NCBI RefSeq assembly: GCF_009831625.1
Contig: NZ_WUUS01000011.1
Coordinates: 105,970-169,969, forward strand
Source of the DNA: Halobaculum saliterrae
GTDB taxonomy: Archaea > Halobacteriota > Halobacteria > Halobacteriales > Haloferacaceae
Reading direction: 5' to 3'
DNA: 64,000 nucleotides
Shown here: positions 17,203 to 26,706 of the stretch, piece after piece
Numbering within the stretch: the first letter of the stretch is position 1
Layout: each line of letters opens with the position of its first letter
Notes under the pieces: generated by a model
What the model was told of the DNA's origin: nothing
Seen by the model: the letters and a program-made list of their open reading frames with translations, nothing else
The model's database searches: none
Program-made: the position numbers and the translations under genes

Positions 17203-18423
17203 TTACGAGTCCGCGTCCTCGAGCGTGTCGGTCAGCAGTTCGCGTCGCTCGCGCGCCTCGGCCAGTTCGGCGGCCGCCTCGCCCGAGGCGACGCGCTCGA
17301 CCTCCGCGTCCGACAGCTCCGCCTCGGCCTCGGCGGCGCGGCGGAGCCGCTCGTAGTCGGGGTGGTCCGCGGCCTCCCGCAGCCGGCGGGCGCGGGCGAC
17401 GGTCCCCTCGGGCGCGAACTTGGCGACGACGGAGACGAGCTCCTCGCGCTGGAACCGGAGCGTCTCGGCCGACGGCGGCGGCGGCCAGTCGACCGTGAGC
17501 GGTTCCGCGGACAGCCGTTCGAGGTACGTCCGGTGCGGGCGAACCCGCGCCGTGAACGTGCCCGGGTCCTCGACGTAGTGGTCGAGCTTGGAGGCGGAGT
17601 AGTCGGCGTACTCGAGCAGGTCCGGAAGCGCCGCCCCGTCGGCGGGCGACGAGTCGAGGAACGAGCGCAGCTCCGGCGGCGGCGCGGCGTAGTCGACGAA
17701 CGGCGTCCCCGCCGCGTCCGCGACGAACGCCAGCAGCTCGCGGGCGGACGCCTCCCGGCGGAAGTCGTCGAACGCGTCGCGAACGGCGTCGTTGTAGGCG
17801 GCGATCGGCTCGCGGAGTTCCTCGGTGGGAGCGGTCAGGTCCGCCTCCCCGAGCTCGACGAGCCGTTCCAGCGCCGCGATCCGGTCGTCCAGCGCGTCGA
17901 GACGCCGCGTGACGTCCCGTTCGGCGTCGTGGACCGCGGCCTCGGCGGCCTCGCGCTCGGCCAGCCGGTCGGCGAGGTCGCGGGCGGGGGACAGCGCCTC
18001 GCGGGCGCGATCGAAGTCCGACTCGGAGAGCCGCCGGCCGTCGACGGCGTCGTTCGCGCGTTCGAACGCGTCGCGTCCGGGGACGTCCTCGTCGAGGTCC
18101 TCGGCGACGGCCGCGAACTCGCCCTGGAACTCGACGTACGCCTGGAAGTCGCCCGTCCCGGTCGCCGAGTCGACGTAGCGCTCCAGCAGGCGGTCTGCGC
18201 GCTGAACGGCGTCGCGAACGGTCGCGAGCGTCGACTCGCCGTGCTCCTCGACGGCGGCGGTCGCGTCGTCCCGTCGCCCGCGGGCGTCCCGGAGCGTCGT
18301 CGCGAGCGCGTCGGCGTCGCGTTCGGCGTCCGGCAGCGGGTCCGGCGATGCGTTCCGCCCGGAGGCCGCCTCCGGCTCGGCGGTCGCGTTCTGTCCGTGG
18401 GTCGCGTCGGCGTCGCGTCCCAT
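17203..18423 (-). CDS. Haloarchaeal coiled-coil protein, function unknown
   Basis: 406 residues, very acidic and Ala-rich, with long helical segments of heptad character (about 30-190 and 330-400). A more globular middle (about 215-320) contains 'FVDYAAPPPELRSFL', 'YADYSASKLDHYVEDPGTFTARVRPHRTYLERL' and 'DWPPPP'. No membrane helix, no nucleotide-binding motif. The gene begins 3 nt after the hisI stop, so the two are probably one transcript. I recognise it only as a conserved haloarchaeal type. Confidence 0.75.
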   Translation of the reverse strand: MGRDADATHGQNATAEPEAASGRNASPDPLPDAERDADALATTLRDARGRRDDATAAVEEHGESTLATVRDAVQRADRLLERYVDSATGTGDFQAYVEFQGEFAAVAEDLDEDVPGRDAFERANDAVDGRRLSESDFDRAREALSPARDLADRLAEREAAEAAVHDAERDVTRRLDALDDRIAALERLVELGEADLTAPTEELREPIAAYNDAVRDAFDDFRREASARELLAFVADAAGTPFVDYAAPPPELRSFLDSSPADGAALPDLLEYADYSASKLDHYVEDPGTFTARVRPHRTYLERLSAEPLTVDWPPPPSAETLRFQREELVSVVAKFAPEGTVARARRLREAADHPDYERLRRAAEAEAELSDAEVERVASGEAAAELAEARERRELLTDTLEDADS

Positions 18424-18426
18424 CCG

Positions 18427-18822
18427 CTACTCGTACACCACGTCGGGGTCGAACACGCGCTCGCCGACGTGCTCGCCGTCGACTGTGCGGTGGAAACACG
18501 AGCGGTGGCCGGTGTGACAGGCGCCGCCGGTCTGGTCGACGAGATACAGCAGGGTGTCGGCGTCGCAGTCGACGCGGACCTCGCGGACCTCCTGCGTGTG
18601 TCCGCTGGTGGCGCCCTTTTCCCACAGTTCCTCGCGGGACCGGGAGTAGTAGTGCGCTCGGCCCGTCTCGCGGGTACGCTCCAGCGCCTCTCGGTTCACG
18701 TACGCGAGCATCAACACCTCGCCGGAGTCGGCGTCCTGTGCGACGGCGGGGACGAGCCCGTCGTCGCCGAAATCGACCGCGATCCGGTCGGCGGGTTCGG
18801 CGTCGGGCGTGGGATCACTCAT
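18427..18822 (-). CDS. hisI: Phosphoribosyl-AMP cyclohydrolase
   Basis: 131 residues. '[13 protein letters not shown]', 'ARGHYYSRSR'-like '[21 protein letters not shown]' and the zinc/Mg site '[14 protein letters not shown] ... [12 protein letters not shown]' are all present. It opens the adenine ring of PR-AMP at the third step of histidine synthesis. There is no fused HisE pyrophosphohydrolase domain, normal for archaea. The other his gene in the window (hisG) is nearly 29 kb away. Confidence 0.95.
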   Translation of the reverse strand: MSDPTPDAEPADRIAVDFGDDGLVPAVAQDADSGEVLMLAYVNREALERTRETGRAHYYSRSREELWEKGATSGHTQEVREVRVDCDADTLLYLVDQTGGACHTGHRSCFHRTVDGEHVGERVFDPDVVYE

Positions 18823-18913
18823 CGGTCCGAACGTCGGGGCTGGGGCGAATAGGTCTTGTGCGTAGCGGGCGCGACCACCGGCCGCGTGCCGGGTCGGGGG
18901 AGTTCTAGGGAGG

Positions 18914-20032
18914 TCAGACCAGCCCGAGCGCCCCGAGCGCGACCGTGAGCACGTCGCCGTACGTCAACGCGAGCACGAGCCCCCCGAACAACGGCACGAG
19001 GAACGGGAGCCCGGGAGACACCCACAGCGCGTCCTCGCCGGCGACGCGTTCCAGGCCCTCGCGGAGCGTCTCGGGCGTCGTGCCGTAGGCCGTTCCCTCG
19101 ATGTCGTCGAGGAACCGTTCGGCGGCCCACGGGTCGTCGACGGCGTCCGCCTCGGCGTCGACCGGCGGTCCGTCCCGTCCCGGCGCCGCGGCGGCGTCCG
19201 GGTCGCCGGCGGCGTCGTCGGCCGTCGCGTCCGACTCGGGGAACTCGAACCCGCCGTCGTCGACGCCCCCGTCCGTCCGCGCGCCGTCGTGGACTGCGCC
19301 GTCGGTCGGCGGGTTCGTCTCGCCGACGGACGTCGGGTCGCGGTGCGCGTCGGGGTCCGACCGGACGGCCGCGAGCGTGGTGCCGCGCCACCGGAGGTAC
19401 ATCCGGAGCGCGTCGAGGTCGAGGCCCCGCTGCGGGCGGAGCCCGTCGACGCGGATGAGTTGGCCGTGCACGTCCGGGAGGTCTTCGGTCGCGGTCCAGC
19501 GACCGACGAACATCGCCGGAGAGAGCCGGCCGGCGGCGACGTTCGACACGAACAGCAGGGCGACGTAGCCCCCGCCGAACAGCACCGCGTTCGTCAGCGC
19601 CGACATCGCCGTGACGCCCAGCGCCGAGGGGTGCACGGGGAAGCCGACGGCGTGGAGCCACGTCACCTCCGGCAGGATCGACAGCGGGACGACGTACCCG
19701 GGAGTGGTCGGGAACGCGACCGCGAGCACCACGAGCGCCTTCGCGTCGGCGCCGCCGAAGGCGGCCATCCGGTAGGCGAGCAGCGAGAAGGGGATCAGGA
19801 AGAGGATCGAGAACCCGACCCGGACGAGGAACAGCCGTCCGGCGTAGCCGTCGAACGGGTACGCCCCGGCGGCCTCCACGACGAGCGCCAGCGCGCCGAT
19901 CGCGAGGAGCGGAAGCCAGAGAGAACTCGCGACCCGTCGGGTCCGGATGTCGCGGTAGGCGGCCCACGCGAACCCCGGGAGGACGAGGAGCCTGAGGAGG
20001 TCGGCCGCGGTGGCGACGCCGAGCACGTTCAT
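18914..20032 (-). CDS. pibD: A24-family archaeal prepilin/preflagellin peptidase (PibD/FlaK type)
   Basis: 372 residues. Membrane-embedded aspartyl protease: the first catalytic Asp is in 'YRDIRTRRV' after helix 1 and the second is in 'GGADAK', the GxGD-type motif. About six membrane helices flank these; a long acidic loop (about 225-310) separates the catalytic half from two C-terminal helices. It cleaves class III signal peptides of archaellins and adhesion pilins at the cytoplasmic face. The acidic loop with Asp/Ala/Pro repeats is larger than in thermophiles. Substrate genes are not nearby. Confidence 0.9.
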   Translation of the reverse strand: MNVLGVATAADLLRLLVLPGFAWAAYRDIRTRRVASSLWLPLLAIGALALVVEAAGAYPFDGYAGRLFLVRVGFSILFLIPFSLLAYRMAAFGGADAKALVVLAVAFPTTPGYVVPLSILPEVTWLHAVGFPVHPSALGVTAMSALTNAVLFGGGYVALLFVSNVAAGRLSPAMFVGRWTATEDLPDVHGQLIRVDGLRPQRGLDLDALRMYLRWRGTTLAAVRSDPDAHRDPTSVGETNPPTDGAVHDGARTDGGVDDGGFEFPESDATADDAAGDPDAAAAPGRDGPPVDAEADAVDDPWAAERFLDDIEGTAYGTTPETLREGLERVAGEDALWVSPGLPFLVPLFGGLVLALTYGDVLTVALGALGLV

Positions 20033-20174
20033 ACGCCGTCGGGCGGCTCCGAGGGGTTAGTCGTTGCCGTCCGCGTCTCGGTCGTGAAAAACGCGCTGTG
20101 CGGGTTCGTCGTCGACGGACGCGTCGCTGGAGAGGGGAATAACGTGGAGAACTCGGCGGCGGACCGCGTTCAGA

Positions 20175-20564
20175 TCAGATGACGCGGTTCTGGAGGTAGT
20201 CGAGGTGCTTCGCGTTGTAGACGATCTTGATCTCGTCGGCCTGCGGCGAACCGATGCACGTCAGGCGAACGTTCTTCTCCTCGACCTCCTCGTCGGAGAG
20301 GATCTGCTGCATGTCCATCTCGATCTCTCCCTCCTTCACGATCGCCGCGCAGTTCGCGCAGGCGCCGGCGCGACACGAGAAGGGCCAGTCGTAGCCCTGG
20401 GCCTCGGCGGCCTCGAGGATGTACTCGCCCTCGTTGACGTCGAGCTCGCCGTAGTCCTCTCCGTCCAACCCGGCCTCGGCCGCGTTCTCGAAGAGATCGT
20501 CGTCGTCGATCTCCCAGCCGTTGTCGTCCAGCACTTCGTAGTTAAGGTATTCGACCGTGGGCAT
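20175..20564 (-). CDS. fer: [2Fe-2S] ferredoxin, halophilic plant-type
   Basis: 129 residues from the ATG at 20564 ([17 protein letters not shown]), the exact start of characterised halobacterial ferredoxins. Cluster ligands are in 'CRAGACANC' plus the distant Cys in 'RLTCIG'. An acidic insertion of about 30 residues near the N-terminus ([22 protein letters not shown]) is the known halophile-specific domain. It is the main electron carrier for 2-oxoacid oxidoreductases and probably for the AOR encoded here. Confidence 0.96.
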   Translation of the reverse strand: MPTVEYLNYEVLDDNGWEIDDDDLFENAAEAGLDGEDYGELDVNEGEYILEAAEAQGYDWPFSCRAGACANCAAIVKEGEIEMDMQQILSDEEVEEKNVRLTCIGSPQADEIKIVYNAKHLDYLQNRVI

Positions 20565-20767
20565 CTCGTCCAACGCTTCGCCCGCCGCACCATTAGTTGT
20601 TGCTATCTGGTAGAGAGATAACGGCCCAAACGGGCTTTAGGCGGGCCGAAATAACCGTTCTACGGATCTGAGAGAATCGCATCGACGCGATCGATCGAGC
20701 CGTGCGAGACCGGAGGAACTCGGCGGTCCGACTGCGATACGAGCCACGGAGCGAACGTCACGGGGTC

Positions 20768-21967
20768 CTACAGGGGAACGACCGCGAACAGCGCGTACGA
20801 GCAGACGAACGAGATCGTGGGCGTGAAGATCCAAAAGGAGACGACGCGGCCGGTCGTACCGGGGTCGAACAGCTCCTCGGCGAGCAGTTCGTCCCCGTGC
20901 TCCTCGCCCATCCGGGGGACGCCGTCGTCGGCGTCCGGGCGGTCGGCCGCGAGCGCGTCGACGGACACCTCGGGTCGCCCGCGGTCGGTCCGTTCCCCGT
21001 CGCCCCGGAGCGCGCCGTCGACCGCGCCGCTGACGGCGTCGCCGAGCGTCGTCGTCCGGGTCGCTCGCCCCCAGCCGAGTCCCACGATCGACATCGTTGC
21101 CGAGACCGCCAGCGAGGCCGGGATCCCGATCCCTGAGAGGAACGTGATGAGGCTCGCCGCGACCACCTCGACGACGAGCGCCGCCGGCAGCGGGAGGTCG
21201 GTGAGGTCGTTGCCGACGGTGTCGAGCGTCCGGCGGGCGATCGTGAACGCGCCGACGGCGATCGCCGCGCTCGCGAGCAACACCCCCTGGCTCGCCGTCA
21301 CCGACCCGTTCCCCACCAGCGGCGCGACCGCGTTGGCGACGTTGGAGGCGCCCGCGGAGAACGCCATGTAACAGGCGATGATGATCACGGCGGCCGTGCC
21401 GGCGACCTCCCGGCCGGTCGCGTCGGGCGCGACCGTGGGTCGCACGCCGTCGAACTCGACGACGCCGCCGGCCGACCGGTCGATCGCGAAGGCGGCGTCG
21501 AGGTACGGGTAGAAGTACCGACCGACGACCGCGCAGATCCAGAACGCGACGACGGGCGCGACGAGCCACCAGCCGACGATCCGCAGCATGACGTCGGCGT
21601 CGAGCGTCCCCGTCGCCGCGCCGAGGCCCGCAATGGCGCCGACGGCCGTCATCGAGGTCGAGGCGGGGACGCCGAAGGTGTTGGAGATCAACAGCGCCAG
21701 CCCGACGAAGAAGAGCACGCCGACGCTCGCGGCGAGCGTGAACGCCGACGACGGGACGATCTCCCCGCCCATCGTGTCGATGACGTTGCGACCGACCGTC
21801 CACCCGCCGGCGAGCGCGAACGCGGACATGAGCGCCGCCGCGGCCGTCTTCGAGAGCGTGCCGCTGCCGACCGCGGGGCCGAACGAGACGCCCGTCGACG
21901 ACCCGCCGATGTTGAAGCCGACGAACACCGCGACGGCAACGCCGATCGCCAAGAGTGCCTCGACCAC
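20768..21967 (-). CDS. PiT-family inorganic phosphate transporter
   Basis: About 399 residues with roughly ten membrane segments. Two family repeats are visible: 'NIGGSSTGVSFGPAVGSG' near the start and 'GASNVANAVAPLVGNG' in the middle, the paired G-x-N-D/N-x-A-N/T-type motifs of PiT/Pho-4 carriers. Pi is taken up by symport with cation. A minus-strand CTTATG box at 21993-21998 overlaps the upstream ATG at 21994, so the GTG at 21967 is the better start. The loop of about 65 acidic residues before the last helix is unusual in size. No PhoU-like regulator precedes it. Confidence 0.9.
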   Translation of the reverse strand: MVEALLAIGVAVAVFVGFNIGGSSTGVSFGPAVGSGTLSKTAAAALMSAFALAGGWTVGRNVIDTMGGEIVPSSAFTLAASVGVLFFVGLALLISNTFGVPASTSMTAVGAIAGLGAATGTLDADVMLRIVGWWLVAPVVAFWICAVVGRYFYPYLDAAFAIDRSAGGVVEFDGVRPTVAPDATGREVAGTAAVIIIACYMAFSAGASNVANAVAPLVGNGSVTASQGVLLASAAIAVGAFTIARRTLDTVGNDLTDLPLPAALVVEVVAASLITFLSGIGIPASLAVSATMSIVGLGWGRATRTTTLGDAVSGAVDGALRGDGERTDRGRPEVSVDALAADRPDADDGVPRMGEEHGDELLAEELFDPGTTGRVVSFWIFTPTISFVCSYALFAVVPL

Positions 21968-22027
21968 GCGAACACGCTCCCGCCGTCGGCCCATAAGTCC
22001 GGTCGATCTCCGTCCGCCCGCGACAGC

Positions 22028-22034
22028 GTTTAAG
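22028..22034 (+). promoter_or_regulatory. TATA-like box for htpX
   Basis: GTTTAAG lies 24-30 nt before the ATG at 22058 and supports that start over the ATG at 22037, which it almost touches. Confidence 0.5.
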
Positions 22035-22057
22035 CCATGGGTCCGATACTACGGGGT

Positions 22058-22936
22058 ATGGAATGGAAGACAGACTGGGGCCTGCGAGGCCGGATGGTCC
22101 TGACCGGGTTCCTGCTTTTCGCCCTCTACATCGTGTTCATCGCGGTGTTGTCCCAGTACGTGGGACTGTTCGCGATCGTCGCGATCATGGGGCTGTTCTC
22201 GCTCGGACAGTTCTTCTTCAGCGACAAGCTCGCGCTGTACTCGATGGGCGCGAAGGAGGTGTCCGAACAGGAGTATCCGGAGCTCCACCGGAAGATCACG
22301 CGCCTCTCCCAACAGGCGGACCTCCCGAAGCCGACGGTCGCGGTCGCCGACACCCGCGTGCCGAACGCGTTCGCCGCCGGGCGTTCACAGAAGAACTCGA
22401 CCGTCTGCGTGACGACCGGACTGCTCCGCACGCTCGACGACGAGGAGCTGGAGGGCGTGCTCGCCCACGAGCTGGCGCACGTCAAGAACCGCGACGTGAT
22501 GGTGATGACCATCGCGTCGTTCCTCTCGACGCTGGCGTTCATCGTCGTGCGTTGGGGCTGGCTCTTCGGCGGCGGGGGCGACCGCGGCGGCGGCAACCAG
22601 GCGCCGGTCATCGTCGCCATCGTCGTCTCGCTCGTCGTGTGGGTGATCTCGTTCATGCTCATCCGCCTGCTGTCGCGCTACCGCGAGTTCGCCGCCGACC
22701 GCGGCGGCGCGGCCATCTCGGGCAAGCCCGGCGCGCTCGCGTCGGCGCTCGTCACCATCGACAGCGGGATGGAGAAGGTACCGAAGGAGGACCTCCGCGA
22801 CACCGCGGAGATGAACGCCTTCTTCGTCATCCCGATCAGGTCCGGGTTCATCGGGAAGCTGTTCTCGACGCACCCGAGCACCGAGAAGCGCGTCGAGCGG
22901 CTCCGCGAGCTGGAGCGGGAGCTCGAGACGGCCTGA
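22058..22936 (+). CDS. htpX: HtpX membrane metalloprotease (M48B)
   Basis: 292 residues. Two N-terminal membrane helices, the zinc site 'HELAH' with 'VLAHELAHVKNRD', then a Gly-rich loop, a third and fourth helix, and the Glu ligand in 'REFAADRGG'. HtpX degrades misfolded membrane proteins with its active site in the cytoplasm. The start MEWKTDW follows a TATA-like box by 24-30 nt. It is the active counterpart of the degenerate M48-like protein at 49.3 kb. Confidence 0.95.
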   Translation: MEWKTDWGLRGRMVLTGFLLFALYIVFIAVLSQYVGLFAIVAIMGLFSLGQFFFSDKLALYSMGAKEVSEQEYPELHRKITRLSQQADLPKPTVAVADTRVPNAFAAGRSQKNSTVCVTTGLLRTLDDEELEGVLAHELAHVKNRDVMVMTIASFLSTLAFIVVRWGWLFGGGGDRGGGNQAPVIVAIVVSLVVWVISFMLIRLLSRYREFAADRGGAAISGKPGALASALVTIDSGMEKVPKEDLRDTAEMNAFFVIPIRSGFIGKLFSTHPSTEKRVERLRELERELETA

Positions 22937-23057
22937 GCCGAGTAGCGGCGCGCTCACACCCCTTGGGTCCGGAACGGAACGATCCGTTCCCTCTCCCCCG
23001 GTTCCGCACCGTCCAGCCCGTGTGAAGCTTGATACGTGATTGCGCAGAACGGACCGT

Positions 23058-23636
23058 ATGAGCGACCGCACGTACGACATCTCCGGGATCGATCTCACCG
23101 ACGACAGCTACACCGTCGTCCAGAGCCTCGTGCGCAACAAGTACCGGGCGGAGGACTCGTCGGGGAACGTCGTGTTGCGTGGGAAACAGAAGATGCTGAA
23201 GCTGAAGGAACAGTTCCCGTTCGTCGACGCCGACGGGACCGAGGTGTTCTCGGTGAAGGCGGCGGGGATGCTCGACGTCGCCGGCAACTACGTCCTCACC
23301 GACTCACGGACCGGCGAGGACCTGGTGATCCTCGACAACGACTACTCGGTCCTGCAGGACACCTGGACGATCCGCGACGCCGACACGGAGGCGGCGCTCG
23401 CGAGGATCGACTCCCGCGGCGCCCTGACGACGATCGCACGGAACGTCCTCCCGTTCGGTCACTGGATCCCGCACCGGTACGAGATCACCGACCCGAACGG
23501 CGCCCACGTCGGCACTATCGCCGGGGAGTTCTCCCTGGCGGACACCTACGAGATCACCGTCGACGACGCCGACGCGGTGCCGAAGGAGGCGGTCGTCGCC
23601 GCCGCGATGGTGATCGACGCGATCCAGGGGAACTGA
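23058..23636 (+). CDS. LURP-one-related (tubby-like fold) protein
   Basis: 192 residues. A run of beta strands with 'YTVVQSLVRNKYRAEDSSGNVVL', 'KLKEQFPFVDADG', 'VLTDSRTGEDLVILD' and 'HRYEITDPNGAHVGTI' matches the LURP1-like beta-barrel with a central helix. The family resembles phospholipid scramblases and tubby proteins; no enzymatic activity is established. The C-terminal hydrophobic helix 'EAVVAAAMVIDAIQG' is typical. Monocistronic. Confidence 0.75.
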   Translation: MSDRTYDISGIDLTDDSYTVVQSLVRNKYRAEDSSGNVVLRGKQKMLKLKEQFPFVDADGTEVFSVKAAGMLDVAGNYVLTDSRTGEDLVILDNDYSVLQDTWTIRDADTEAALARIDSRGALTTIARNVLPFGHWIPHRYEITDPNGAHVGTIAGEFSLADTYEITVDDADAVPKEAVVAAAMVIDAIQGN

Positions 23637-23730
23637 CGGCGCCGGCGACGTGGCGGTGTCGACCCGGTGAGCGACCGCCCGCGCGAGCGACGGCTTGAAC
23701 ACGGCTCCCCACGGAGTACCGACAGCGCCA

Positions 23731-24345
23731 ATGGGGATTCTCGACACACTCAGATCCGTGCTCGGGTCGCGCGCGGAGGCCGACGCCGTCAGCGACGCCG
23801 ACCCCGAGGACCTGTTCGGCATGAGCACCGCCTACGTCACGATGGAGGCGGACCTCGGCTTCCGCTCGGCCGACGAGGCGGCGCTGTGCTTCTCGTCGGT
23901 CGACTCCACCGACTTCGCCGACACCGTCGACGCCGTGGAGGCGATCCTCGATGCGGGGGGCGAGGAGACGGGGACGACGTTCCGCCGCCGCGAGGACGAC
24001 CACGGCTACCACTGGGTGATCCTCGGCGACGACGACCCCGAGGACCTCGTCACGTCCGTCCACTTCGCGGCCGACGAGTTCGTCGAGCGAGGGTACGGCT
24101 CGCGGCTGCTGGCGGCGATGTTCGGCTTCGCCGACGAGCGCGATCCCGACCGCCACGCCTACTGGATCTACTCGTTCCGCCGCGGCTCGTACTACCCGTT
24201 CGCCCCGACGGGAACCAGCAGTCGGAGCAACAAGACCGAGTTCAAACTGGAGTCGGTGCTGGACGGCGAACTCGGCATCGAATCCGACAAGGAGTACTGG
24301 TACCCCCTGTGGCCGGACAGGCCGAACGGCCATCCCTGGGAGTAG
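23731..24345 (+). CDS. pspAB: PspA-associated protein PspAB
   Basis: 204 residues starting MGILDTLRSVLGSR. The conserved blocks 'LFGMSTAYVTME', 'CFSSVDSTDFADTVDAV', 'DDHGYHWVILGDDDPEDLV', 'YGSRLLAAMFGF' and 'YWIYSFRRGSYYPFAP' are those of the archaeal/actinobacterial protein found with PspA (ESCRT-III-like membrane stress protein). No pspA homologue is in the window, so the partner must be elsewhere. Confidence 0.88.
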   Translation: MGILDTLRSVLGSRAEADAVSDADPEDLFGMSTAYVTMEADLGFRSADEAALCFSSVDSTDFADTVDAVEAILDAGGEETGTTFRRREDDHGYHWVILGDDDPEDLVTSVHFAADEFVERGYGSRLLAAMFGFADERDPDRHAYWIYSFRRGSYYPFAPTGTSSRSNKTEFKLESVLDGELGIESDKEYWYPLWPDRPNGHPWE

Positions 24346-24451
24346 GATCGCTCCCGCTCACGACGGCCCCGACTCCTCGACCCCCCGACTCCCCGCCATC
24401 GCTTCTGAACCCTCGCACACCGTCCGTGATCGACACGACCACGTACCGCGA

Positions 24452-24487
24452 TTTCACTTTCACTCTACTGTTAACGAGGGTTTATGA
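24452..24487 (+). promoter_or_regulatory. radA promoter: TTTCACTTTCACT element plus TATA box
   Basis: A direct repeat TTTCACTTTCACT at 24452-24464 lies 16 nt upstream of a TATA-like TTTATGA (24481-24487), itself 27-33 nt before the radA ATG. The TTTCACTTTCA motif is one I recall as described upstream of UV-responsive haloarchaeal radA genes; that link is from memory and not shown by this sequence. Confidence 0.6.
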
Positions 24488-24513
24488 GGGGAGCCGAGCA
24501 AGGACGGAGTACG

Positions 24514-25545
24514 ATGGCAGAAGACGATCTCCAGGAACTCCCCGGCGTCGGCCCCGCGACCGCAGACAAACTCGTCGAGGCTGGCTTCGACAGCTACCAG
24601 AGCATCGCGGTCGCGAGTCCCGCGGAGCTGGGCAACACGGCCGACATCGGCGACTCGACGGCGAACGACATCATCCAGGGCGCCCGCGAGGCGGCCGACA
24701 TCGGCGGCTTCGAGTCCGGCGCGCAGGTGCTGGAGCGACGCGAGGAGATCGGCAAGCTCTCCTGGCAGATCGACGAGGTCGACGACCTGCTCGGCGGCGG
24801 GATGGAGACGCAGTCGATCACCGAGGTGTACGGCGAGTTCGGCGCCGGCAAGTCGCAGGTGACCCACCAGATGGCCGTAAACGTCCAGCTCTCCAGCGAC
24901 GACGGCGGGCTGGACGGGTCGGCCATCTTCGTCGACTCCGAGGACACGTTCCGCCCCGAGCGGATCGACGACATGGTCCGCGGGCTGGACGACGAGATCC
25001 TCGAACACGAGTTCGAGCGCCGCGACATCGAGGGCTCGCCCGAGAACGACGACGACATGCGGACGCTGGTGGAGGACTTCCTCGACCACATCCACGTCGC
25101 GAAGGCGTTCAACTCCAACCACCAGATCCTGCTGGCCGAGAAGGCGAAGGAGCTCGCCAGCGAGGCCGAGGACACCGACTGGCCCGTGCGGATGCTCACC
25201 GTCGACTCGCTGACGGCCCACTTCCGCGCCGAGTACGTCGGCCGGGGCGAGCTCGCCGAGCGCCAGCAGAAGCTCAACAAGCACCTGCACGACCTGATGC
25301 GTATCGGCGACCTCTACAACTGCGTCGTGCTCGTCACGAACCAGGTCGCATCCAACCCCGACTCCTACTTCGGCGACCCGACCCAGCCGATCGGCGGCAA
25401 CATCCTCGGCCACACCTCGACGTTCCGGATCTACCTCCGCAAGTCGAAGGGCGACAAGCGGATCGTCCGCCTCGTGGACGCGCCGAACCTGGCGGACGGC
25501 GAGGCCGTGATGCGCGTGCAGGACGGCGGCCTCAAGCCCGAATAG
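24514..25545 (+). CDS. radA: DNA repair and recombination protein RadA
   Basis: 343 residues. An N-terminal helix-hairpin-helix DNA-binding domain (about 5-60, '[16 protein letters not shown]') is followed by a RecA core. Walker A 'GEFGAGKSQ' is at 107-115 and Walker B in 'VRMLTVDSL'. L1/L2 loops include '[17 protein letters not shown]'. There is no intein at the Walker A site, a common insertion site in haloarchaea. RadA catalyses homologous strand exchange. The start [11 protein letters not shown] is supported by the promoter 27-33 nt upstream. Confidence 0.98.
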   Translation: MAEDDLQELPGVGPATADKLVEAGFDSYQSIAVASPAELGNTADIGDSTANDIIQGAREAADIGGFESGAQVLERREEIGKLSWQIDEVDDLLGGGMETQSITEVYGEFGAGKSQVTHQMAVNVQLSSDDGGLDGSAIFVDSEDTFRPERIDDMVRGLDDEILEHEFERRDIEGSPENDDDMRTLVEDFLDHIHVAKAFNSNHQILLAEKAKELASEAEDTDWPVRMLTVDSLTAHFRAEYVGRGELAERQQKLNKHLHDLMRIGDLYNCVVLVTNQVASNPDSYFGDPTQPIGGNILGHTSTFRIYLRKSKGDKRIVRLVDAPNLADGEAVMRVQDGGLKPE

Positions 25546-25627
25546 GCTGCCCCCTCCGTACAGGCGGTATCACCGCTCGACCGGTGCCGTGAGAGTTTTT
25601 AACACGATACCCGCCCTCCGTACGAGT

Positions 25628-26002
25628 ATGAGCACCGAAACGGCGTCCGAGGGGTTCGCCCTCCACACGGAGACGATGACTGGACTGCACTGGCTCGGGA
25701 TCGCGCTCGCGGCGATCACCGGCGTCATCCACCTGTGGCTCGCGTACGCGTTCAGTTCGGAGACCGGGATGGCCGTCGCGTTCCTGATCGCGGGAGTCGG
25801 CTTTCTCGGCGGCGTGGCAGCGGTGCTGTTGGACTACCGTCGCCGTCTGTTCTACGTCCTCGGGATCCCGTTCACCGCCGGACAGATACCGCTGTGGTAC
25901 GTGGCGAACGCGCCGGACTTCGGGGCGACCGGGATCGCGGACAAGGTCGTTCAGGTCCTCCTGATCGTCGTCCTCGTCGTCCTCTACAGACGCGAGTCGT
26001 AG
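25628..26002 (+). CDS. Small membrane protein, four predicted helices
   Basis: 124 residues from ATG at 25628, with a TTTTTAACA box at 25596-25604. Four hydrophobic segments contain 'HWLGIALAAITGVIHLWLAY' and 'GVGFLGGVAAVLLDYRR'. His residues face the first two helices. It resembles a widespread haloarchaeal family of unknown function. The next gene (DUF457-type) follows within 4-7 nt and is likely co-transcribed. Confidence 0.7.
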   Translation: MSTETASEGFALHTETMTGLHWLGIALAAITGVIHLWLAYAFSSETGMAVAFLIAGVGFLGGVAAVLLDYRRRLFYVLGIPFTAGQIPLWYVANAPDFGATGIADKVVQVLLIVVLVVLYRRES

Positions 26003-26008
26003 GCCGTG

Positions 26009-26563
26009 ATGGCGTTCACGCACGCGCTCGTCGGGGCGCTCCTCGCGGCCCCCGTGGTCGCGCTCGCGCCCGAGTTCGCGGTTCCCGCCGCCGCGGCCGG
26101 GATCGTCGGCGGGCTCCTCCCGGACCTCGACCTGTTCGTGGGGCGCCACCGGCGGACGCTCCACTTCCCCGTGTTGGGATGGGCGCTGGCGCTCCCGGCG
26201 ATCGGCGTCGCCGCGGTCGCTCCGACGACCGCGACGGTCGCGGCCGCCGTCGGGAGCGCGTCGTTCGCCCTCCACGCCGGCACCGACGCCCTCGGCGCCG
26301 GCGACGAGATCCGACCGTGGGAGCGCACCTCCGCGGAGGCGGTCTTCGACCACCGTCGCGGTCGGTGGATCGCCCCCCGGTACTGGATCCGGTACGACGG
26401 GGCCCCCGAGGACGTCGTCGCCACCGCGGCGCTCGCGGCCCCGATCGTGGCGTTCTACCCCGCGCCGCTGCCGGCGATCGCTGCCGCCTGCGTCGCCCTT
26501 GGGGTCGCGTACGCGGTCGTCCGACGCCGGCTCCCGCCGGTCGTCGAGGAGTTGGTCGGGTGA
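26009..26563 (+). CDS. DUF457-type membrane-bound metal-dependent hydrolase
   Basis: 184 residues. 'FTHALVGALLAAP', 'GLLPDLDLF' and 'RRTLHFPVLGW' provide the conserved His/Asp set of the YdjM/LexA-binding hydrolase family, with about four membrane helices. A further 'HAGTDALG' motif lies centrally. Biochemical role in archaea unproven. GTG at 26006 or ATG at 26009 can start it, 4 or 7 nt after the preceding stop. Confidence 0.8.
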   Translation: MAFTHALVGALLAAPVVALAPEFAVPAAAAGIVGGLLPDLDLFVGRHRRTLHFPVLGWALALPAIGVAAVAPTTATVAAAVGSASFALHAGTDALGAGDEIRPWERTSAEAVFDHRRGRWIAPRYWIRYDGAPEDVVATAALAAPIVAFYPAPLPAIAAACVALGVAYAVVRRRLPPVVEELVG

Positions 26564-26706
26564 CGGCGGCTCGCCGCGTTCACGACACGTTTAGGGTGTC
26601 GGAGTCGCTGTGATCGCTCAGCAGATCGACGGACGCGACGCGGAGCGCGCTCGTCCCGACGCGACGGGGCCTCCCGGACCGCGGTCGTCCCGCCCGCCCC
26701 TAACAC

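Noticed and set aside
18427..18822. hisI plus hisG as a histidine operon
   Set aside because: They are nearly 29 kb apart with many unrelated genes between.
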